DNA of 64,000 nt from Bacteroidota bacterium (GTDB lineage Bacteria; Bacteroidota; Bacteroidia; AKYH767-A; OLB10), in the NCBI GenBank assembly GCA_016713525.1, contig JADJOZ010000008.1, positions 62,001 to 126,000 of the forward strand. Reading direction: 5' to 3'. A model generated the notes under the pieces. That model was given only the letters and a program-made list of their open reading frames with translations, was not told the origin of the DNA and ran no database searches. Positions within the stretch are counted from its first letter, which is position 1. Every line of letters starts with the position of its first letter. Made by a program: the position numbers and the translations under genes. Shown here in pieces: positions 26,302 to 35,874 of this stretch.

Positions 26302-28944
26302 ATGAAAAGTCCTTTCCACAAAATGAAAAAATTAGTCATTATAACCGTGCTGGTTATTTCCGGTTTCACTATTGGGATCATCAGCCAGGTAAATGCACAA
26401 AATGTTGGAATCAATAATCCAGCCCCACATGCAAAATCGATACTCGATATCACTGCAGGTGACAAAGGATTATTATCTCCACGAATTACACAAGTGCAAC
26501 GAACAGCTATGTTTCCTGTTTCGGACCTAACAGCAAAAGGGATGTTAGTGTACCAGACTGACGGTACAGAAGGATTCTATTATTATGATGGATTTGTGTG
26601 GACACATTTGGCAAGCGATAAATCGAGCTGGAGCATTGGTGGGAATTCAGGAACAATTGCAGGCGCAAATTATTTAGGAACTTCCGACAATCAGGAATTA
26701 TCTGTTAAAACAAACAATACCGAAGCAGTTAGAATTAACACCAATCAGGATGTAGGTGTTGGATTAAACATTCCTTTACAGAAAATGGATGTAAATGGTA
26801 ATATTAATGTAGTAGTAGACAGCAACTATCGAATTGGAAATATCAGAGTGCTATCGGTAAAAGGTTCAGGAAATTTATTTACAGGGAAATTTGCAGGCTA
26901 TTTAAATACTACCGGAAGTGGAAACACATATATTGGTGATAGTGCAGGTTACAGTAATACCATTGGGGCTACCAATGTAGCCATTGGTAAAAATGCTTTA
27001 AAAAACTCCAATAGTGACTGGAATACTGCCATTGGCGCAAATGCACTTAGTAGCAATACAACAGGTTTCAGTAACTCGGCAATGGGTATCGGAACTATGT
27101 CGAAGAATACAGTTGGATTCCGTAACACAGCAATTGGAGGTGGCGGATTACAAAATAATACTACAGGAGCCATGAATACTTCTCTGGGTTATTATTCACT
27201 TTACAGTAATTCTACTGCAGGATATAATACAGCAGTTGGTGCGTACAGTTTATATGGGAATACCACGGGCGAATACAATAACGCAATGGGTATAAATTCG
27301 CTTTTTAACAATACCACAGGAACCGGTAATAATATGTTTGGTGCAGGTTCAGGGTACAGAAATACAACAGGAAATAATAATACAATGATTGGACATGAGG
27401 CAGGATCATTTAATACAACCGGCTCGAATAATACATTTCTGGGTTTTCAATCGGGGTGGTCGCAATCAACTGCTTCATTCAACACATTTCTTGGATACCA
27501 AACCGGCTTTTACAATTCAACAGGTACTTTCAATTTGTTTAGCGGATATTATGCAGGTGGTGCAAACACAACCGGTTCATACAATACCATGGAAGGTGCT
27601 TACTCCGGATCAAGTAATACAACAGGGCACAGAAACACCTTTATAGGATCAGTTGCAGGGAATGCCAATACAACCGGATCATGGAATACAGTACTCGGAG
27701 TTGATGCACTGCAACAGAATCTGACAGGAAATCGAAATGTGATTATCGGTTTTGAAGCGGGACTAAACAATCTCTCTTCCGACAACACTATGATTGGAAC
27801 ACGTTCGGGTAAAGCAAATACAACAGGAGTCTTTAATACATTCATTGGTGTGAATACAGGGCTTGTTAACACAACAGGATATAACAATGTATTTGCCGGT
27901 ACGAATGCAGGAACTGCCAATACAACCGGATATGAAAATGCTTTCTTTGGTGGCTGGGCCGGTGCTGCAAATACTACCGGTACCGATAATTCTTTTTTTG
28001 GTCGGGATGCCGGTTATAGTAATACAACAGGAAGCGGAAATACCATGATTGGTGAAATTGCAGGAAGAACATTAACTGCCGGAAATGCAAACACTTTTGT
28101 AGGACAAAACGCTGGCTTTGCTACAACCATTGGAAACAATAATACCTTTATTGGTCAGGGAGCAGGAAGCACGAATATAACCGGATCAGATAATATTGCC
28201 CTTGGTTTGAATGCCCAGGTTGGAACTGCATTGATCAATGCAACTGCAATTGGTAATAATGCCGCAGTCGCTTCCAGTAATAGCATGGTCCTTGGCGGAA
28301 CAGGAGTTAGTGCCGTCAATGTTGGAATTGGAACAACTACACCAACCTCGCGTTTGCATCTGTCAGCAAACTCCGGAGCAACCATTCCAATGGTTGTTCA
28401 GAACACCATCAATACCGGACACAGTGGTATTCATTTCAGAAATGACCTCAACGTATCGCAAGGTCAGTTTGGTTTTGGAAATGGTTCGGCCGCTACATAT
28501 GGTAACAGAGTATTTGCAGGAAGTATTACTGCCATTCCATTTGTACTAACAACCAGTGATGTTGAAAGAGTTCGCATAGATGCAACCTGTAATGTAGGTG
28601 TTGGAACTGTAAATCCTACAACCGATTTAGAAATAAACGGATTCACAAAACTGGGTTCAAATGCTCCGGCAGTAAAAATGGTAAAACTTACCGGTACAAC
28701 GAATTCATTTCAGGGTGGAGCAATAAGTTTACCGCATGGCTTAAGTATTACAAAAATAATTTCTGTTACAGTGTTGGTTGAAAAAACAGCTACGAATCTC
28801 ATTCCTCCCGGAAATACAACAATAGCGGGAGATGAGTACCACTTTCAGGTAACAACAACGCAAATATCTGTTACTCTTAAAAGTGCAAATTCAGCAAACC
28901 TACTCAGCAAGCCAATCAGAGTCCTGATTACTTATGAGGAATAA
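26302..28944 (+). CDS. Secreted 17-residue-repeat beta-roll surface protein 1 (YadA-head-like)
   Basis: The 880-residue protein has a signal peptide ('ISQVNAQ'), an N-terminal domain ('NVGINNPAPHAKSILDITA', 'GLLSPRITQVQRTAM', 'GMLVYQTDGTEGFYYYDG') common in Bacteroidota surface and tail-fibre-like proteins, then about 25 repeats of 17 residues (about 195-635) with consensus NTTGxxNTFxGxxAGxx. The last turns ('ALGLNAQVG', 'NATAIGNNAAVASSNSMVLGG') look like YadA-head repeats, so a trimeric left-handed beta-roll is likely. A C-terminal domain of about 75 residues ends in ITYEE; I see no canonical T9SS type A domain. The paralogue is at 33693. It lies downstream of kinase 1/regulator 1 and converges with regulator 2. 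Confidence 0.85.
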   Translation: MKSPFHKMKKLVIITVLVISGFTIGIISQVNAQNVGINNPAPHAKSILDITAGDKGLLSPRITQVQRTAMFPVSDLTAKGMLVYQTDGTEGFYYYDGFVWTHLASDKSSWSIGGNSGTIAGANYLGTSDNQELSVKTNNTEAVRINTNQDVGVGLNIPLQKMDVNGNINVVVDSNYRIGNIRVLSVKGSGNLFTGKFAGYLNTTGSGNTYIGDSAGYSNTIGATNVAIGKNALKNSNSDWNTAIGANALSSNTTGFSNSAMGIGTMSKNTVGFRNTAIGGGGLQNNTTGAMNTSLGYYSLYSNSTAGYNTAVGAYSLYGNTTGEYNNAMGINSLFNNTTGTGNNMFGAGSGYRNTTGNNNTMIGHEAGSFNTTGSNNTFLGFQSGWSQSTASFNTFLGYQTGFYNSTGTFNLFSGYYAGGANTTGSYNTMEGAYSGSSNTTGHRNTFIGSVAGNANTTGSWNTVLGVDALQQNLTGNRNVIIGFEAGLNNLSSDNTMIGTRSGKANTTGVFNTFIGVNTGLVNTTGYNNVFAGTNAGTANTTGYENAFFGGWAGAANTTGTDNSFFGRDAGYSNTTGSGNTMIGEIAGRTLTAGNANTFVGQNAGFATTIGNNNTFIGQGAGSTNITGSDNIALGLNAQVGTALINATAIGNNAAVASSNSMVLGGTGVSAVNVGIGTTTPTSRLHLSANSGATIPMVVQNTINTGHSGIHFRNDLNVSQGQFGFGNGSAATYGNRVFAGSITAIPFVLTTSDVERVRIDATCNVGVGTVNPTTDLEINGFTKLGSNAPAVKMVKLTGTTNSFQGGAISLPHGLSITKIISVTVLVEKTATNLIPPGNTTIAGDEYHFQVTTTQISVTLKSANSANLLSKPIRVLITYEE

Positions 28945-28949
28945 TTCAA

Positions 28950-29699
28950 TTACAACTGACTAAATATTTTCCGGATATCAGGCAACCGTCTTCGTGAAAC
29001 CTCAACGCGGGATTTATCCTTCATCAAAACGATCCCATCCTGTGAGAGCGACTCAACAAAGTTGCTATTCACAAGATGGGATTTGTGTATTCTGACAAAC
29101 CCTTTATCATTCAGCAGCTCTTCATATTCTTTCAAGGTTTTGGAGGCAAGGTGCTTTCGTTCCCCACTCAGATAAAACATGGTGTAATTTCTATCACCTT
29201 CCAGTCTGATAATTTCGTTGATCTCCAAAAATTGCATTCCCTGATTGCCATGAATAGCAAGCGTAAAATCATCATTCTTTCGTGCTGCCAGATTACTGAC
29301 TAAATTCTGATACTGGAGGTTACTGGGCGCAACGGAATTTCTTCGTTGCATAAAGCGATGAACTGCATTGGTGAGTTCATCTACATCAATTGGTTTTAAT
29401 AAATAATCGAGGGCACTAAACCGAATAGCCTGAATGGCATACTGATTAAATGCTGTTGTAAAGACTACATCAAAATTAATTTCTTCCAGCTTATTCAACA
29501 AATCAAAACCGTTCATGAAAGGCATTTGAATATCCAGGAATACCAGATCCGGTTTCCATTCTTTGATTTTAAAATAAGCGTCCATAGCGTTATGTACCAC
29601 TTCGATATCGGTAATTTCCGGTGCGCTTCTTTCGAGTAAAGTTTTCAGAATGCTGCATGCCTTCTGTTCATCATCAACTATAAGTGCTTTAATCATCAC
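28950..29699 (-). CDS. LytTR-family response regulator (regulator 2)
   Basis: The 249-residue protein has a receiver ('LIVDDEQKACSIL', phospho-Asp 56 in 'LVFLDIQMPFMNGFDLL', 'FTTAFNQYAIQAIRFSALDYLLKPI') and a LytTR domain in the last 100 residues ('IIRLEGDRNYTMFYL', 'GFVRIHKSHLVNSNFVESLSQDGIVLM'). It follows kinase 2 by nine bases, is transcribed with it, and ends five bases from the convergent surface protein 1 gene. Compared with regulator 1 it is clearly a paralogue with the same domain order. Confidence 0.95.
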   Translation of the reverse strand: MMIKALIVDDEQKACSILKTLLERSAPEITDIEVVHNAMDAYFKIKEWKPDLVFLDIQMPFMNGFDLLNKLEEINFDVVFTTAFNQYAIQAIRFSALDYLLKPIDVDELTNAVHRFMQRRNSVAPSNLQYQNLVSNLAARKNDDFTLAIHGNQGMQFLEINEIIRLEGDRNYTMFYLSGERKHLASKTLKEYEELLNDKGFVRIHKSHLVNSNFVESLSQDGIVLMKDKSRVEVSRRRLPDIRKIFSQL

Positions 29700-29708
29700 A
29701 ATTTATTC

Positions 29709-32700
29709 TTAATTTACTTTTTCATCATAAACAGAACTATCGAGTGGTAAGGTTACTGTTACTCTGGTACCAATGGCATTTCCGGTATTATCAACCAGAT
29801 CTATCACTTCAATTTTGGGGCGAAAGCGGGTTTGGAGTCTGACCAATTCAATCCGTTCCTGTGTAATGCGCATTCCTTTGCTCTGGTGATTGGAAACAGA
29901 AATGGCTCCTGCCTTGATTTCAGCGGCCCTTTTCCTGCCTATACCATTGTCTGTTACGGAAAAAATGAGATGTTCATCATCTATCAATCTGAATTCAATT
30001 GAAAGCTCCCGTAAGCCCTCTTTGTGCAAAAGGCCATGCCAAATTGCATTTTCAATAAATGGCTGAACAATCAGTGAAGGAATAAATACTTCTTCAGGAT
30101 CGATTTCATCAGCAATTTCTATTGTATACTTAAAACTTTGTCCGAAACGGAGAGATTCGAGTTCCAGGTATAACTGAATAAATGCAAGTTCTTTATCAAG
30201 TGGAATGGAGTTAAGTTCACTGTTATCAATTACCATTCGAAGCAAACGTGAAAAATGTATAAGGTATTTTTGTGCCTCATCCACTTTTTCTTTCACGATG
30301 CATTCCTGAATTGCATTCAATGAATTAAAGATAAAATGTGGATTCATTTGTGCCCGCAATGCCATCAACCTTGTTTCGGCAACTTTCTTTCCAATTTCAA
30401 GTAGCACACGTTCTCTGTCAGCAGCCTGTTGGTCGAGTAAAGCTCTTGCAATTTTTGTGGAACAGATAGAAGCTATCGTCGACAACAGTCTCATGTGTTC
30501 TCTGGTAAAAAATCTTTTGGAAGAATGCTCTGAATCGATAACTCCAATTACTTTCCCTTCAAAAACAATGGGAACCGATAACTCACTGAGGCGCATATCG
30601 TCATCAGCAATATACCTGCTGTCTTTGGTAGTGTCATTCACTAAAATAGGTTGTCCTGTAGCAGCAACCGCTCCTACAATCCCTTTTCCAACAGGAATTT
30701 CAAGCGGATGAACGATTTCAAAATCCTTTGGGTTCTTAGGTCCATAGGCGGCTTTCTGAACCAGTACATTTCGCTTTTCATCCAGTAAATAAACAACCGC
30801 ATCCTGGAATCCTAAACGAGAAATGCAGTTTCTACACACATCCCATAAAATTTCATCCACTGAATTTTTTCCATAAAAGGAATTTGCGAAATAATCGATT
30901 GTCTTCTCAGATTCACCTTTAAGCAATTGCTTTTCTCTTAATCTGATAAACCAGAAAATCAGTCCACCCATCGATAATATCAACAGTCCACGGAACCACC
31001 ATGTCTTATAAAAAACATATCCGACATCAATTCGCAGGTATCTGACTGAAGAATTGTTCCCCGGACTTTTTAATTTAAAAATATAAGTCCCACCATCAAT
31101 ATTCGTATAATTTACACCATTCTGTGTCCCATCCGTCAGCAGCCAATCCTGATCAACACCTTCGAGCTGATATTGGAAACGGGCCGGATGTATTGTATGG
31201 AATCCCATACTGGCAAATGAAATAGAGAAGAAATTACTTCCTGAAGGAACCCGGATTGTTTGTGGCGCATTTAAATTCCATCCTGTTGCAACTTCTTTCC
31301 CCATTATTTTAAAGGAAGTAAAAAATACAGCTGCTTCCTTAATAGAGTCAGTTACAAAATCAGGGTTAAAATAAGTAAAGCCTTTATGTGTTCCAAAAAA
31401 GATTGTTCCATCTGCAGTTTGAATAGATTTAGATTCCCGAAATTCATTTACAGCAAGACCATCCTGAACAAAATAATTACGAAATCTTTTAGTTGAAGGA
31501 TCAAAAACTGAAATGCCGTTGTAAGTTGACATCCATCCTCGGTTGCTATTGTCTGTTTCCAGATTACAAATTTTATTGTCACTTAAACCATCGGCTGTTG
31601 AGTAATGTCTTTTAAAGTTCAACTCATTATCCATTTCATACAAACCATTGTAATCTGTCAGCAAAAACCCTCCATTCGTGAGTGGCTTTATATTTACCTG
31701 CTGAGAAAGTTTATCCTGGGATTCGTTAGGGGACAGTAATTGCGTAATAGAATTTTTTACCAAATCCCAGGTGAATGTCCCAAAATAATCACTATAAACA
31801 AACAACTTACCCGGTATAACATTAGAGACCCTGCTCATTCTGCTCAGTTCCGCAACATGATTGTCTTTGTCAACTACCAATACCAAGGAGTCGGCTTCAT
31901 AATCAAAACTCATCAGTTTGTTATCAAATGAAAAATACAATTCTCCGTTATTGCTTCTGCTGATGCTTCTGCAATCATTTATACCTTTCAATTCAGCAAT
32001 TGATGTATCAGGAAAATACGCTTTACTTTCAGCTGTTTTCATATTGACACGAATCAATACATCTGACCTGCTGGCAATCCACATCAAACTATCTTTATCG
32101 AACAACAATCCTACAATGGATTGATGAGGAAGTCTGACTTTTCCCATTGTAATTTCTTCAAAAGAGCTGCAGCTATGAGTTATTCTGTTATAGCGAAAGA
32201 GTCCTTTCATAGTACCAATCCAAACAAATTCAGCATTCTGCTCAGCAAAACATTCAACAGCTTTAATATTAAAGCACAGACTATCGTTGGATGAAAAAGG
32301 CACATGCATAAATTGTGATCCACTGATATTAGTCCGGTCAACTCCGTTATTATAAGTTCCTACCCACAAAATACCATTGCGATCTTCGAATAATCCACTT
32401 ATCAAATCACTTGATATACCATTTGGGAGTAAAATATTAGAACGAATTTTCTGCAATGTGAAATCTGCCTCATTTATCCGCACCAGACCAGTATACTGAG
32501 TTCCTGCCCAGATGTATCCTCTGGAATCAGCTATCAGGCGTTTTATTTCATTAAATTCTTCTGTAGAATCACTGAGTCCGATGAAATTAATATTTTCATG
32601 TTTGCCGGAACTGAAATCAAATCGATAAACTCCCTTTCGCAATGACCCTGCCCAAAGTTTGCCCTGCCCATCAAATGTCATGGAAGAAAAATAATCGTTA

Positions 32701-33401
32701 TCAACAAAATATTCTCCGGTTTGTTTTGAATTGTAAACTACCGTTGAAAAGTCAGATGTATTCATTCTTACAATTCCTTTTTGAGTAGAGATATACAACA
32801 TACCTGATTTATCAAGCAATAAACATTTTATCCATGCCCTTTTGGTATTCCAGCCAGGAACTAACTTTTCACTGTTAAAATATTTGACTTTATGAGTATT
32901 TCTGTCATATCGCATTAGTCCGTTTCCGGTTCCAACCCAAACAATATTCTTGTCGCTGCAAATAGCAAAAGCATTATTAATGTAAATATCATCAGGATTT
33001 ACATTCATAAAATTCACTGTTTTAACAATTGAGTCTTTGTTGATATCCAGAAAATATATTCCGAAACCGGTTCCGAAAATAATATTGCCATTATCATCTG
33101 TTTCAAGACAATGTACCAGATCAACAACATCCCGGGAAGTAAAAGCTGATGGCTTATAGCTTTTTGTAACATATCCATCAAAGCGACCCACACCATTTTT
33201 AGTAGCGAACCATATAAAGCCATACTTATCCTGAAGGATATCGTAGACAGTATTATGGATCAAACCATTTTCATTCGTAAGGTGGCTGAAACGAAACTGT
33301 CCGGGTTGCGATCTGGCAATGCCTGGAAATATTAAAATTGATAGAATTGCTGTTAAGGTTACCAAAAAGTTAAACAGGGAAGATTTTAAGCAGCTTTTCA
33401 T
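29709..33401 (-). CDS. Propeller-domain sensor histidine kinase with GAF domain, LytS type (kinase 2)
   Basis: The 1230-residue protein has a signal peptide, Reg_prop propellers (about 35-690; 'GFIWFATKNGVGRFDGY', 'GILWVGTYNNGVDRT'), a Y_Y_Y domain (about 710-790), one transmembrane helix (about 800-818), a GAF domain (about 840-985; 'IPVGKGIVGAVAATGQPILVND', 'IVFEGKVIGVIDSEH') and a His_kinase domain with phospho-His near 1022 in 'LRAQMNPHFIFNSLNAIQ' and 'VENAIWHGLLHKEG'. The GAF is absent from kinase 1 and adds a cytoplasmic input. It is co-transcribed with regulator 2 and divergent from surface protein 2. Confidence 0.93.
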   Translation of the reverse strand: MKSCLKSSLFNFLVTLTAILSILIFPGIARSQPGQFRFSHLTNENGLIHNTVYDILQDKYGFIWFATKNGVGRFDGYVTKSYKPSAFTSRDVVDLVHCLETDDNGNIIFGTGFGIYFLDINKDSIVKTVNFMNVNPDDIYINNAFAICSDKNIVWVGTGNGLMRYDRNTHKVKYFNSEKLVPGWNTKRAWIKCLLLDKSGMLYISTQKGIVRMNTSDFSTVVYNSKQTGEYFVDNDYFSSMTFDGQGKLWAGSLRKGVYRFDFSSGKHENINFIGLSDSTEEFNEIKRLIADSRGYIWAGTQYTGLVRINEADFTLQKIRSNILLPNGISSDLISGLFEDRNGILWVGTYNNGVDRTNISGSQFMHVPFSSNDSLCFNIKAVECFAEQNAEFVWIGTMKGLFRYNRITHSCSSFEEITMGKVRLPHQSIVGLLFDKDSLMWIASRSDVLIRVNMKTAESKAYFPDTSIAELKGINDCRSISRSNNGELYFSFDNKLMSFDYEADSLVLVVDKDNHVAELSRMSRVSNVIPGKLFVYSDYFGTFTWDLVKNSITQLLSPNESQDKLSQQVNIKPLTNGGFLLTDYNGLYEMDNELNFKRHYSTADGLSDNKICNLETDNSNRGWMSTYNGISVFDPSTKRFRNYFVQDGLAVNEFRESKSIQTADGTIFFGTHKGFTYFNPDFVTDSIKEAAVFFTSFKIMGKEVATGWNLNAPQTIRVPSGSNFFSISFASMGFHTIHPARFQYQLEGVDQDWLLTDGTQNGVNYTNIDGGTYIFKLKSPGNNSSVRYLRIDVGYVFYKTWWFRGLLILSMGGLIFWFIRLREKQLLKGESEKTIDYFANSFYGKNSVDEILWDVCRNCISRLGFQDAVVYLLDEKRNVLVQKAAYGPKNPKDFEIVHPLEIPVGKGIVGAVAATGQPILVNDTTKDSRYIADDDMRLSELSVPIVFEGKVIGVIDSEHSSKRFFTREHMRLLSTIASICSTKIARALLDQQAADRERVLLEIGKKVAETRLMALRAQMNPHFIFNSLNAIQECIVKEKVDEAQKYLIHFSRLLRMVIDNSELNSIPLDKELAFIQLYLELESLRFGQSFKYTIEIADEIDPEEVFIPSLIVQPFIENAIWHGLLHKEGLRELSIEFRLIDDEHLIFSVTDNGIGRKRAAEIKAGAISVSNHQSKGMRITQERIELVRLQTRFRPKIEVIDLVDNTGNAIGTRVTVTLPLDSSVYDEKVN

Positions 33402-33477
33402 ACGGAACCGGGAATCCCCAAATTTAAGTGATTCCTGTTGATTTTCATAATATGTGTCAATGGATAAAATTGGCCGG

Positions 33478-33604
33478 TTATCAAACGGTCGCGGGACTTA
33501 TCAAAAGGTAAATTCCAAAGTGATACCACCTTCTTATTTCTGCGTCGACGATAAAGTCCTCTGAAATCAAACGGCTCTAATAACAATCAAACGGTATTGG
33601 CTAA
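33478..33604. promoter_or_regulatory. Two pairs of 20-bp-spaced direct repeats (ATCAAACGG; candidate LytTR sites)
   Basis: ATCAAACGG or ATCAAAAGG occurs at 33480, 33500, 33566 and 33586, that is two pairs with members exactly 20 bp apart. AATCAAACGG at 33565 and 33585 is identical over ten bases. The reverse complement ACCGTTTGAT agrees with the general LytTR half-site form (A/C)CGTTN(A/G)T as I recall it. The sites lie between the divergent starts of kinase 2 (33401) and surface protein 2 (33693). Confidence 0.6.
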
Positions 33605-33692
33605 CCACATGATAACAGGAATATCCATAGAATAATTAATACTTGCCTTCAGCCTTTGAACGAACGTAATATTGTAAAAAAATACTACTGCC

Positions 33693-35837
33693 ATGTATCA
33701 AATGCTTAAAGAAAGTAACAAATTCGTAAACCTGATATTTATTTTATGCCTCTGGATGCTTCTTCTGTTATCGGTTGCATCATTTGGGCAAAATGTAGGA
33801 ATTAACAATCCGGCTCCGGATGCCAGTGCACTACTTGACCTGACCTCAACTTCACAGGGATTACTGGTACCCCGGATGAGTACAGCACAACGAACAGCAA
33901 TTGCAACTCCTGCAACAGGCTTGCTGGTATTTGATTCTACTCTGGGTGAGTTTTGGTTTTTTGACGGAGCGCAATGGAGAAAAATATTGGGTGATGCAAA
34001 GGGCTGGAGTACTACAGGAAATGCCGGCACCAGTGATGGTGTAAATTTTATTGGTACAACTGATAATGTTCCATTAAATTTTAAAGTAAATAACATTCCA
34101 GCCGGAAAAATTGACCATTTGAAACGTAATTTATTTTTTGGGCTTTCTGCAGGCGTATCAACAACAGGAGATGAAAATATTTTTTTGGGTGACTCATCCG
34201 GTTCACTGAATACTTTTGGCTCATACAATGTTTTCACAGGCTTTGGTGCAGGACAAAAAAACTACAATGGAGTGTGGAACACCTATATTGGAAATAGATC
34301 CGGAATGAATAGTTATTCCGGTAATCTGAATACTTTCATCGGTGCCTATGCCGGAATTAATGTTACAAATGGAAGTTACAATACACTTTCAGGAACTAAT
34401 GCAGGTTATGGATTAACAACAGGAAATTACAATTCGATATTTGGAATATATGCAGGGGCAAGTTCTTTCAGTCCGAATTTTACCGGTTCAAATAATTCGA
34501 TTTTTGGCAATCAGGCAGGTTATGCTATAACAACGGGATATGATAATGTTTTCATGGGGAGTTCTTCAGGTGGGTCAAATACTACCGGGAACACAAATAC
34601 TTTTGTTGGAACTTTATCGGGGTTATCAAATACAACAGGTGCCAACAATACTTTTCTAGGCCATTCATCAGGCAAAAACAATACAACCGGAACACTAAAT
34701 ACTTTTATAGGAAGAAATGCCGGTGTGGCAAACACAACTGGAAGCTACAATACTATAATTGGTGAAGGCACCGCTTACAATGCCACTGCAGGTAGTCACA
34801 ATACTATTGCAGGTTGGGTTGCAGGTTTTAATAATCAGGCTATAGGAAATGTGTTTTATGGAAGTCAGGCCGGTTTTACAAATACTACCGGAGTGAATAA
34901 TTTGTTTATAGGAACTTTATCAGGATATCTCAATACAACTGGAAATAATAATGTATTTGTAGGAAGAACTTCCGGATACAATAATATGACCGGAAACGAC
35001 AATGTGTTTCTTGGAAACGCATCGGGTTCAGCCAATACAACAGCAAACAGCAATACATTTCTTGGTAATCTTTCAGGACAGGATAACACCACAGGAGACC
35101 TGAATACTTTTGTAGGAGCATCGGCAGGTTCCAATAATATTTCCGGAACACAAAATACCATGGTAGGAGCTGCAGCCGGATTAACCAACACTACCGGAGT
35201 TAACAATGTTTTAGTAGGTCGTTCAGCCGGCAGATTAAATACAACCGGAGGTAATAATACGTTTCTGGGATTTTTATCAGGATTTAATAATACCACCGGA
35301 AATGAAAATGTGTTCCTGGGTCCAGCATCCGGCACTTCAAACATTACCGGAACAAAAAATATTGCAATTGGGAGTAATTCCCAGGTAGGAACAAATCTTA
35401 CCAATGCTATTGCAATTGGAAATGCATCTGTAGCAACAATCAGCAACAGTATGGTTCTTGGAGGAACAGGTATAAATGCAGTAAAAGTTGGTATTGGAAC
35501 AAATGCACCTACAGCTGAACTCGATGTGTATGGATACACAAAATTAGGTAATGATGCACCTAAAGTAAGAATGAAAAAAATGACCTCAACACTTACTGCA
35601 TTCGGCAATGGTTCCACAACATTTTTTCATGGATTAACAAGTTCCAAAATATTACAGGTAAACATTACGGTCGCAAATGGTTCAGGGAATTATTATCCAC
35701 CAAATTTCACACATATTCCTGGAGTAGAATATCAGTATTATATTACTCCTGTAGCCGTAGTTGTTCAAAATACAGCTTCCAACACATCTGTATTATATGG
35801 ACAGCCGGTAACTCTTTTGATCACTTATGAAGAGTAA
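33693..35837 (+). CDS. Secreted 17-residue-repeat beta-roll surface protein 2
   Basis: The 714-residue paralogue of the protein at 26302 has a signal peptide ('LLSVASFGQ'), the same 'NVGINNPAPDASALLDLT' and 'GLLVPRMSTAQRTAI' opening domain, about 24 repeats of the NTTGxxNTFxGxxSGxx unit (about 150-570), a YadA-like exit ('IAIGSNSQVG', 'AIAIGNASVATISNSMVLGG'), 'VGIGTNAPTAELDVYGYTKLG' and a C-terminal domain ending LLITYEE. It lacks the second 'TSRLHL' segment seen in its paralogue. Likely role is adhesion or a surface layer. Candidate LytTR sites are located 90-215 bases upstream. A T9SS protein follows after 37 bp. Confidence 0.85.
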   Translation: MYQMLKESNKFVNLIFILCLWMLLLLSVASFGQNVGINNPAPDASALLDLTSTSQGLLVPRMSTAQRTAIATPATGLLVFDSTLGEFWFFDGAQWRKILGDAKGWSTTGNAGTSDGVNFIGTTDNVPLNFKVNNIPAGKIDHLKRNLFFGLSAGVSTTGDENIFLGDSSGSLNTFGSYNVFTGFGAGQKNYNGVWNTYIGNRSGMNSYSGNLNTFIGAYAGINVTNGSYNTLSGTNAGYGLTTGNYNSIFGIYAGASSFSPNFTGSNNSIFGNQAGYAITTGYDNVFMGSSSGGSNTTGNTNTFVGTLSGLSNTTGANNTFLGHSSGKNNTTGTLNTFIGRNAGVANTTGSYNTIIGEGTAYNATAGSHNTIAGWVAGFNNQAIGNVFYGSQAGFTNTTGVNNLFIGTLSGYLNTTGNNNVFVGRTSGYNNMTGNDNVFLGNASGSANTTANSNTFLGNLSGQDNTTGDLNTFVGASAGSNNISGTQNTMVGAAAGLTNTTGVNNVLVGRSAGRLNTTGGNNTFLGFLSGFNNTTGNENVFLGPASGTSNITGTKNIAIGSNSQVGTNLTNAIAIGNASVATISNSMVLGGTGINAVKVGIGTNAPTAELDVYGYTKLGNDAPKVRMKKMTSTLTAFGNGSTTFFHGLTSSKILQVNITVANGSGNYYPPNFTHIPGVEYQYYITPVAVVVQNTASNTSVLYGQPVTLLITYEE

Positions 35838-35874
35838 ACTCAAATAAGGTACATACACCTTCAACTAACCAATA

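Noticed and set aside
34865..35617. Long antisense frame (about 250 codons) opposite surface protein 2
   Set aside because: It is a shadow of the 51-bp coding repeat on the other strand: Pro/Val/Phe-rich, with no domain, and the opposite frame has clear homology-like features. The same applies to antisense frames opposite 26302-28944.
26302..35837. Prophage tail-fibre cluster
   Set aside because: The repeat proteins resemble tail fibres at the N-terminus, but no capsid, portal, terminase, integrase or lysis gene is present, and the neighbours are sensor systems. No S74 chaperone domain is seen.
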